Shown here: positions 6,215 to 11,571 of the stretch, one piece after another
How the letters are laid out: each line of letters begins with the position of its first letter
Position numbering within the stretch: the first letter of the stretch is position 1
Source of the DNA: Acidimicrobiia bacterium
GTDB lineage: Bacteria; Actinomycetota; Acidimicrobiia; IMCC26256; PALSA-555
Reading direction: 5' to 3'
Assembly: GCA_022865365.1 (NCBI GenBank)
Contig: JALHSW010000054.1
Coordinates: 1 to 11,571 of the forward strand
Length of the DNA: 11,571 nucleotides
The notes under the pieces: generated by a model
The model's input: the letters and a program-made list of their open reading frames with translations, nothing else
What the model was told of the DNA's origin: nothing
The model's database searches: none
Translations under genes and position numbers: made by a program

Positions 6215-9013
6215 GTGGATCAACAGATCCAGTGGATCATCGAGGGCGCACCGATCGGGTGCGTCTACGGCCTCGTTGCCGTCGGACTCGTCCTCACCTA
6301 CAAGACGTCCGGAGTCTTCAACCTGGCGTTCGCCGCTCAGGCGTTCCTGAGTGGCTGGGTCTTCTACGACTGTGTCGAGAACCGGGGTTGGCCCCTGTGG
6401 TTGGGCTTCGTCGTTGCGGTCCTGATCGTCTCGCCGCTCGTCGGCTTGTTGCTCGACCGAGCGCTGTTCCGCTACATGCGTGCGGCCTCCTGGCAAGTGA
6501 AGCTCGTCACTGCCCTCGGTCTGTTGCTCGCGATGCCCGAGATCGTGAAGGCGATCTTCTCGCCGGAGCCGGGGCTGGCACCACCGAGCGTGGCGCCGCT
6601 TCTCGGCCTCGAGCAGGGCGGATGGTCGTTCTGGGAGCATCTCGGCTTCCAGGCGAACTTCGACCCGAACCTGAGCTCGTTCCACTTCGGTGACTACATC
6701 GTGCAGGCCGACCGCGCCGCGACGGTCATCGTCACCGTGGTCACGGTGGTGGTGCTCGGGCTCCTCTTCCGCTTCACGGCCGTCGGCCTCCAGATGCGAG
6801 CCGTCGTGGAGAGCCCGCGTATGGTCGAGCTGGCGGGAGTCGACTCCGACCGCGTGAGCACGTTCTCGTGGATGTTGTCGAGCAGCCTCGCCGGCCTCGC
6901 GGGCGTGCTGCTCGCCCCGCTGTACTTCGAGCTGAACGGCAACATCTACACGCTCCTCATCATCGCGGCGATCGCCGCCGCAGCAGTCGGGCGCTTCGTC
7001 AGCATCCCGTGGACGCTCGTCGGCGGACTGCTCATCGGCATCGCCCAGCGCGGTCTCCCCGACGTGATCGGTGTCGACAGCGCGATCGCACAGGACCTGC
7101 GTCCGTCGTTCCCGTTCCTGCTGCTCTTCGCCTTGCTCGTGTTCTGGCCCAAGCTGCGGGAACGTCGGGAAGTGTCCGACCCGCTGGCTGGCGTCGACCC
7201 GCCAGCACCGGCGTTGGCGCACGAGTACAAGGACGCCGCGATGCAGCGGCTGACGCGCATCGGGTTCCCGGTGTTCGTCGGCGGCTTTCTCGTCCTGATG
7301 ATGACGGTCGTGAGCCCGCTGTGGGTCACCCGCCTCACGGATGCGTTCGCCCTCGCGGTGGCGCTGCTCTCGATCACGATCTTCACCGGGCTCGGTGGAC
7401 AGATCTCACTCGCGCAAGCAACGTTCGCGGGCTTCGGCGGCTTCGCGATGGCCAACCTCATGCAGGAGTGGAACGTCCCCTCCCTGGTCGCGATCTTGGT
7501 CGGCGCGCTCGTCGCCGCGGCCGCCGGTGCGTTGTTCGTGCTGCTCATCGACGGCGTCCCCGCGCTCATCGGGAGCGTACGCCGCCGTCCTACGGTGCGT
7601 CTCGCGGGGCTCTATCTCTCGCTCGCGACCTTGGCATTCGCGCTGATGGCGGAGAACGTGATCTTCCGTCGGGAAGAGGTGTCCGGGGGTGAGTTCGGGA
7701 TCGAGGTCAGTCGACCTGAGTTCGCGAACCTCACCAACGATCCCGACGGGCGCCTCTGGTTCCTGATCGTGTTCGGCATCTTCGCGATCGTCGGCTTCAT
7801 GGTGATCCTGATTCGCAAGGGCACGATCGGTCGATACCTCGGAGCGCTACGCGGCAGCGAGACCGCCGCGGCGTCGATCGGCGTCAACGCGACCTCGCTG
7901 CGCATCATCATGTTCTCGCTCGCCGCGGGTGTGGCCGGCCTCGGCGGTGGGCTCATCGGGATGTCGCAGGGCCGGGTCGAGCCGGTCGCGACCTATCCCG
8001 CGCTCTTCGGGGTCGTGTGGGTCGTTCTCGTCGTCACCCTGGGGTCACGCACCGTTGACGGCGCGGTCAACGCCGCCCTCGGTCTCATCGTTACCCAGTG
8101 GCTGCTCGAAGCGCTCGGGTTGCCGCCCTCGATCGCGATCATCGGGTTCGGGCTCGGTGCGATCACCTACGCGCGCCATCCCGAGGGGATCGTGCAGTTC
8201 CAGACCCGCAAGAGCATCCTCGCCCAGCGCCGCCAGGCGGCACTGAGGCGCCGTGCGGATGAGCTCGCGAACGAAGATCAGCTGCCGCGGCAGTACCGGC
8301 CGGTGTGGCACATCGTGCTCCCGGTCATCGCGGGACCGGCGCTGTACCTCGCGTACATCCTCGTCCGTAGCCCGATCCAGGGGCACTGGGTGGCGGTGCG
8401 CAGCACCACCTTGGTCGTCTTCATCGTCCCGAGCCTGCTGTTCGCACTCGCGTGGATCTTCTGGACCGACGCCATGTTGCGCAAGGCCGGCGGTGCGGCA
8501 CGGGGTCTGCTCTGGCTCCTCGGCGGTGCCGTCGTGGGCGGGCTGGTCGGCACCTTCTTCTTCGACCAGAGCTGGGTCCCGCGGGCGTCGCTGCTGGACT
8601 GCGCACTCGTGGGCATCCCGGTCGGTGTCGCGTCGGTCGCGTTCTTCCTCTTGCCCGTACACGTCGAGCGCATCGCCAAGGCGCGGGGCTGGCTCGAGAG
8701 CCCGATCACCTGGCGTGCCGGGCGGGCACCGTTCGGCTTCGTGGTCGTAGGTGCCTACTTCTTCTTTCGGACGTCGGTGAATGACGCGAGCTCCGGCAGC
8801 TTCATCGACCACGGCTTCCCGCCGACGGGGTGGCCGGTGGCGTTCCTCACCGTCGTGTTCGTGATCGTCTGGACCCAGTGGGTCGCCGCGGTGCAGGGGG
8901 CGTGCAACGAGCTCGCCATCGGTGGTGAGGGCTTCGAGCCACCCGAGGAGAGCGTCCTGCCCGCGCAGAGCACCGACGCGTCGATCCCGACACCCGCGAG
9001 GGGTGCGGCATGA
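6215..9013 (+). CDS. Fused LivH-LivM-type ABC permease with C-terminal membrane extension
   Basis: 932 residues, about three times a single Liv permease. Residues 1-315 are LivH-like: TYKTSGVFNLAFAAQ (28-42) matches the first LivH signature, and the segment from FTAVGLQMRA to GLAGVLL (187-233) matches the cytoplasmic coupling loop and following helix. After a linker (~315-345), residues 345-655 are LivM-like: GLGGQISLAQATFAGFGG (392-409), and GRYLGALRGSETAAASIGV (539-557) is the second coupling loop. Both halves of the normal heterodimer are thus on one chain. After a charged stretch (665-690), a third part (699-894) has about six more hydrophobic helices that I do not recognise; a soluble tail ends the protein. 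It should form the membrane channel served by the two ATPases. The start is GTG 6215, with AAAGGGA four bases upstream. The stop overlaps the LivG start (ATGA). Confidence 0.9.
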   Translation: MDQQIQWIIEGAPIGCVYGLVAVGLVLTYKTSGVFNLAFAAQAFLSGWVFYDCVENRGWPLWLGFVVAVLIVSPLVGLLLDRALFRYMRAASWQVKLVTALGLLLAMPEIVKAIFSPEPGLAPPSVAPLLGLEQGGWSFWEHLGFQANFDPNLSSFHFGDYIVQADRAATVIVTVVTVVVLGLLFRFTAVGLQMRAVVESPRMVELAGVDSDRVSTFSWMLSSSLAGLAGVLLAPLYFELNGNIYTLLIIAAIAAAAVGRFVSIPWTLVGGLLIGIAQRGLPDVIGVDSAIAQDLRPSFPFLLLFALLVFWPKLRERREVSDPLAGVDPPAPALAHEYKDAAMQRLTRIGFPVFVGGFLVLMMTVVSPLWVTRLTDAFALAVALLSITIFTGLGGQISLAQATFAGFGGFAMANLMQEWNVPSLVAILVGALVAAAAGALFVLLIDGVPALIGSVRRRPTVRLAGLYLSLATLAFALMAENVIFRREEVSGGEFGIEVSRPEFANLTNDPDGRLWFLIVFGIFAIVGFMVILIRKGTIGRYLGALRGSETAAASIGVNATSLRIIMFSLAAGVAGLGGGLIGMSQGRVEPVATYPALFGVVWVVLVVTLGSRTVDGAVNAALGLIVTQWLLEALGLPPSIAIIGFGLGAITYARHPEGIVQFQTRKSILAQRRQAALRRRADELANEDQLPRQYRPVWHIVLPVIAGPALYLAYILVRSPIQGHWVAVRSTTLVVFIVPSLLFALAWIFWTDAMLRKAGGAARGLLWLLGGAVVGGLVGTFFFDQSWVPRASLLDCALVGIPVGVASVAFFLLPVHVERIAKARGWLESPITWRAGRAPFGFVVVGAYFFFRTSVNDASSGSFIDHGFPPTGWPVAFLTVVFVIVWTQWVAAVQGACNELAIGGEGFEPPEESVLPAQSTDASIPTPARGAA

Positions 9014-9816
9014 GCACGGTGAGGCGCCCACCGGTCGAGGCTTCGCTGCGCGGCGACGTCGAGCTCCTCGAGGCGCGCGGGATCAGGAAGAACTTTTCCG
9101 GGATCACCGCGCTCAACGGGGTCGACCTCGACGTGGGCTATGGCGAGATGGTCGGGCTCATCGGACCGAACGGCGCGGGCAAGACCACCCTCTTCAACTG
9201 CATGCTCGGCATGCTGCGTGCGGACTCGGGCGTGGTCCAGTTCGACGGGCGCGATGTCAGCGCGCTGCCGGTGTACAAGCGAGCACGTCGCGGGATCGGG
9301 CGCACGTTCCAGCGGCTCGAGCTCTTCTCGGGCACCACGGTCCGCGACCACTTCCTCGTCACCGAGCGACGTCGCAACGGCTCGGGGCACCTCTGGAAGG
9401 ACCTGCTGAACCTCTCGAACCCGACCGACGACGAGATGTTCCGCACGAATCGCATGATCGAGCTCCTCGGCCTCCAGGCCGAGGCCGACCAGCCGGTCGA
9501 GTCGCTCAGCCTCGGACGCGGTCGCCTCGTCGAGCTCGGCCGTGCCCTCATGTCGGAACCGAAGCTCCTGCTGCTCGACGAGCCGTCATCAGGACTCGAC
9601 GCGAAGGAGACCGCGGCGCTGGCCGAGCGGCTCCGCACCGTGCAGGAGCAGCACGAGTTCGCCGTGCTGCTCGTCGAGCACGACGTCGAGATGGTGCAGA
9701 GCCTCGTGACCCGTCTCTACGTGCTCGACTTCGGCACGCTCATCGCCGCGGGCGCCACGGCCGAGGTCCTGGGCGACGCGGCGGTGCGCAAGGCCTACCT
9801 CGGAGACATCGTGTGA
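9010..9816 (+). CDS. livG: LivG-like ABC transporter ATPase
   Basis: 268 residues, a standard size for LivG. Walker A is GPNGAGKTT (52-60), the Q-loop Gln101 lies in RTFQRLELF, Walker B is LLLLDEP (186-192) with catalytic Glu191, the D-loop is SGLD, and the H-loop His224 lies in LLVEHD. RTFQ after Walker A and the C-terminal YLG (263-265) are typical of LivG. The ABC signature is unusual: LSLGRGR (166-172), where LivG proteins normally have LSYGQQR and other ABC ATPases LSGGQ. The Ser and second Gly that contact ATP are kept, so it should still be active. It would pair with LivF under the fused permease to power uptake. The start ATG overlaps the permease stop, and GAGGGG precedes it. Confidence 0.92.
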   Translation: MSTVRRPPVEASLRGDVELLEARGIRKNFSGITALNGVDLDVGYGEMVGLIGPNGAGKTTLFNCMLGMLRADSGVVQFDGRDVSALPVYKRARRGIGRTFQRLELFSGTTVRDHFLVTERRRNGSGHLWKDLLNLSNPTDDEMFRTNRMIELLGLQAEADQPVESLSLGRGRLVELGRALMSEPKLLLLDEPSSGLDAKETAALAERLRTVQEQHEFAVLLVEHDVEMVQSLVTRLYVLDFGTLIAAGATAEVLGDAAVRKAYLGDIV

Positions 9817-10604
9817 CCGCATCCACGCCGACCACCACCCCGGCACCCTCCTCACCATCTTCGGCGGGCGCCGCGCCGGTGCTCGAGCTGCGCGACGTGG
9901 AGGCCGGCTACGGCCCGTTCCGGTCGCTGTTCGGTGTGTCGTTCACCGTGCGCGAGCAGTCCGTCACGGCGCTGCTGGGCTCCAACGGCTCGGGCAAGAC
10001 CTCCGTCGTGCGCGTCTGCTGCGGGCTCGTCGAGCCGACGGCGGGCAAGCTCCTCTACCAGGGCAAGGACGTCACCGGGAGTCGCGCCTACCGCCTCGCC
10101 CGGATGGGGATCGTGCATGCACCCGAAGGGCGTTCCGTCTTCGGCTCCCTGACCGTCGAGGAGAACCTCGCGCTCACGTTCCGTCAGCTCTTCGGCCGCC
10201 GCGGTGCGAAGGGTGCACTTGCCAAGGCGTACGAGCTGTTCCCGCGACTCGGGGAGCGGCGTCGGCAGAGCGCGGGCACCCTGTCGGGTGGAGAGCAGCG
10301 CATGGTGTCGCTGGCGCGCGTCATCGTGCACGCACCGAAGCTGCTCATCACCGACGAGCTGTCGCTCGGTCTCGCGCCCGTGATCATCGACGAGGTCTAT
10401 GAGACCCTCGCCACCATCCGCGATGCCGGTACGTCGCTGCTGATCGTCGAGCAGCGCGTCCGCCAGGCGTTGACGCTCGCCGACGACGTGGTCGTGATGG
10501 CCAAGGGCCGGGTCGCGCTGGCCGGGCGCACCGACGAGCTCGGCGATCTCGGCGACCGCATCATGCCGGCAGTGCAGGGCGAGACGCTCCCCGACGCAGG
10601 CTGA
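9813..10604 (+). CDS. livF: LivF-like ABC transporter ATPase
   Basis: 263 residues from GTG 9813, which overlaps the LivG stop as GTGA; the frame stays open far upstream, but the homology begins at VLELRDVEAGYG (23-34). A Thr/Pro/Ser/Ala-rich leader of about 20 residues precedes the domain. Walker A is GSNGSGKTS (56-64), the MGIVHAPEGRSVF region (98-110) is a LivF hallmark, the signature is LSGGE (157-161) and Walker B is LLITDE with Glu182. The D-loop area DELSLGLAP has Leu in place of the usual Pro. EQ (213-214) stands where most ABC ATPases have the H-loop His, as is normal for LivF. It is the second ATPase of the importer and the last gene of the operon; a strong hairpin follows. Confidence 0.92.
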   Translation: MTASTPTTTPAPSSPSSAGAAPVLELRDVEAGYGPFRSLFGVSFTVREQSVTALLGSNGSGKTSVVRVCCGLVEPTAGKLLYQGKDVTGSRAYRLARMGIVHAPEGRSVFGSLTVEENLALTFRQLFGRRGAKGALAKAYELFPRLGERRRQSAGTLSGGEQRMVSLARVIVHAPKLLITDELSLGLAPVIIDEVYETLATIRDAGTSLLIVEQRVRQALTLADDVVVMAKGRVALAGRTDELGDLGDRIMPAVQGETLPDAG

Positions 10605-10612
10605 ACGCGAGT

Positions 10613-10636
10613 GGGGCCGCCCCGCAGGGCGGCCCC
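10613..10636. terminator. Bidirectional terminator hairpin between livF and the convergent small gene
   Basis: GGGGCCGCCC, loop CGCA, GGGCGGCCCC: a perfect 10-bp stem with a four-base loop. It starts eight bases after the livF stop and lies 25 bases beyond the stop of the convergent gene. No long T-run follows on either side, which is common for high-GC actinobacterial terminators. Being symmetrical, it can serve both transcripts. Confidence 0.8.
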
Positions 10637-10661
10637 AGTACGTCTCGCTTACTCGATGTGG

Positions 10662-11204
10662 CTAGAGGGTCTCCTCCAGCACGATCGTCGCGCAGGGCTC
10701 CTGCTCGAGGACCGTCGGGTCGCCGAGCGCCTGCGTGTTGCACAGCGTGAGCCCCGAGACCTTCCAGGTCTTGCCTTCGAGCACCGCACCACCTGGCGGT
10801 GCGAGTCCGGAGAGCGGTGAACCGTCGATGACCAGGTCGAAGGCCACGACAGCGCCGTTCTTGCCCTTGCACGTGACACTATTGACCTGGACGCCCGTGG
10901 TCGCGGCCGCCGCGGCGTTGGCGTCGGAGCTGGCCTGGAACTGTGCGACCAACTCTGCACTCTTCTTCTTGCCGCTCAGGTACTGGATGTACGCCCCCTT
11001 CTGGTCCGCGGTGTAGCCCAAGGACCCGTCGAGGAAGTAGGCGTAGGCGGCCTTGATCTGCTTGGTCGCCGCCTTCTTGGTCTTCCCCGAACAGACTGCG
11101 GCACCCTTGCTGCTCACCGATGCTCCGGCAACCGCCGATGTGCCGACCGTGAGTGACGCGGCAGCAATGGCGGCGGTGAGCAGGATTGCTGCTCTCTTGC
11201 GCAT
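10662..11204 (-). CDS. Small secreted protein, possibly Mtb12-like (NTF2-like fold)
   Basis: 180 residues. A signal peptide is evident: MRKR, a hydrophobic core to about 20, and cleavage near AVAGA (24-28). The mature part has four Cys (38, 112, 155, 171), enough for two disulfides. A helix-rich first half (TKKAATKQIKAAYAYFLDG, 42-60) leads to a beta-rich second half with VQVNSVTC, AVVAFDLVIDG, GGAVLEGKTWKVSG and LC. This order resembles mycobacterial low-molecular-weight antigen Mtb12 and related cone-shaped folds; it is a pattern match by eye and may be wrong. Function is unknown. ATG 11204 is chosen because it starts the signal peptide and has a G-run (GGGGGG) just upstream. A GTG nine codons earlier (11231) is possible but adds a non-hydrophobic leader. 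The gene is convergent with livF and lies 40 bp downstream of the TetR-like gene on the same strand. Confidence 0.78.
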   Translation of the reverse strand: MRKRAAILLTAAIAAASLTVGTSAVAGASVSSKGAAVCSGKTKKAATKQIKAAYAYFLDGSLGYTADQKGAYIQYLSGKKKSAELVAQFQASSDANAAAAATTGVQVNSVTCKGKNGAVVAFDLVIDGSPLSGLAPPGGAVLEGKTWKVSGLTLCNTQALGDPTVLEQEPCATIVLEETL

Positions 11205-11233
11205 GTTCCCCCCTGGGATCTTCACCGGCACTG

Positions 11234-11247
11234 TGACGGTGACGTCA
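11234..11247. promoter_or_regulatory. Candidate operator: second copy of the TGACG-N4-CGTCA inverted repeat
   Basis: Read on the minus strand this is TGACGTCACCGTCA, which matches the site at 4730-4743 at 12 of 14 positions. It lies 29 bp before the ATG of the small secreted protein gene, and its first three bases (minus strand) are the TGA stop of the TetR-like gene. It overlaps the start site expected from the TATATT -10 candidate, a typical repressor position. Binding is inferred. Confidence 0.5.
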
Positions 11248-11571
11248 GGAATATAGCCCCGGTCGGCCGATGGGGGTAGGCGGCTCAGCAGCCGGACGGC
11301 TGCGACGGCTCCCGTGGAGGGCCGCCATCGTGGCCGCGGCGAGGGTGGGGATCGTCTCGATCGAGTCGACGTGGAGCCGGCGGCCTTCGACGAGGTAGTT
11401 CGTGCGCTCGATCATCGACACGAGCGCGAACGCGGTCACTCCGGGGTCGAGGTCGGGGGCGGCCGTGCGGACCCGGCGCGCGAGCTCACGGGAGAACTGG
11501 GTGACGAGCTCGTTCCCGATGGCGCCGATCTCGCTGTCGGCGATCTCGGCCTCGGTCCACGTGCGGATGAA
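11245..11571 (-). CDS. TetR-family transcriptional regulator, C-terminal part (truncated by the window edge)
   Basis: The minus-strand frame is open from the window edge to the TGA at 11245-11247, giving 108 residues without the gene's start. The visible part fits the ligand-binding C-terminal domain of TetR-type repressors: an all-helical run with LVTQFSRELARRVR (about 23-36), then LDPGVTAFALVSMIERTNYLV, then the closing helix TIPTLAAATMAAL followed by a charged, Pro-rich tail. The DNA-binding helix-turn-helix lies outside the window, so the family call rests on the C-terminal pattern alone. It is on the same strand as the small secreted protein gene with 40 bp between. It is the natural candidate for binding the TGACG-N4-CGTCA site that overlaps its own stop codon. 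Confidence 0.65.
   Translation of the reverse strand, partial: FIRTWTEAEIADSEIGAIGNELVTQFSRELARRVRTAAPDLDPGVTAFALVSMIERTNYLVEGRRLHVDSIETIPTLAAATMAALHGSRRSRPAAEPPTPIGRPGLYS
11250..11255 (-). promoter_or_regulatory. Candidate -10 element for the small secreted protein gene
   Basis: On the minus strand the hexamer reads TATATT, the only AT-rich hexamer near the gene, about 45 bp before its ATG. It lies in the last codons of the TetR-like gene. No convincing -35 is found about 17 bp upstream, so this is a weak call; read-through from the TetR gene is the alternative. Confidence 0.35.

Noticed and set aside
8054..8071. Inverted repeat GTTGAC-N6-GTCAAC
   Set aside because: It lies inside the LivM-like half, in the conserved stretch SRTVDGAVNAA, and is explained by coding.

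Overview
The window is high-GC, densely coded DNA. Stop-to-start overlaps, GTG starts and protein families point to an actinobacterium. The fused LivH-LivM permease and an Mtb12-like secreted protein would fit an Acidimicrobiia-type lineage, but the lineage is inference. I see no tRNA, rRNA, insertion sequence or CRISPR array.

Layout, left to right. (1) 2-268 (+) is the 3' end of an HNH endonuclease, probably the DUF222/13E12 type. A short spacer follows with three copies of a 14-bp tandem repeat. (2) 335-1459 (+) is a membrane protein with ion-channel architecture but a degenerate selectivity filter. (3) A three-gene minus-strand operon, read from 4679 down to 1362, encodes a PIG-L/LmbE zinc deacetylase, a secreted alpha/beta hydrolase and a membrane-anchored esterase. 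Its gaps are 9 and 3 nt. Its last gene overlaps the channel gene tail-to-tail by 98 bp. (4) Diverging from it at 4813, a plus-strand Liv/HAAT-type ABC importer operon encodes a secreted substrate-binding protein, a fused LivH-LivM permease with an extra C-terminal membrane domain, a LivG-like ATPase and a LivF-like ATPase. The last three genes overlap at ATGA and GTGA. (5) A perfect 10-bp-stem hairpin separates livF from a convergent gene for a small secreted protein (10662-11204, -). Upstream of that gene on the same strand is the C-terminal part of a TetR-like regulator that runs off the window edge.

How the parts may work together. The importer has its binding protein, membrane channel and both ATPases, so it looks complete. 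Its substrate cannot be read from the sequence. The most interesting signal is a 14-bp inverted repeat, TGACG-N4-CGTCA. By eye I found it only twice: in the divergent intergenic region that drives the importer (and perhaps the deacetylase/hydrolase operon), and between the TetR gene and the small secreted protein gene. The two copies match at 12 of 14 positions. This suggests one local regulon, possibly controlled by the adjacent TetR protein, linking uptake, the secreted protein and perhaps the hydrolases. That link is a hypothesis.
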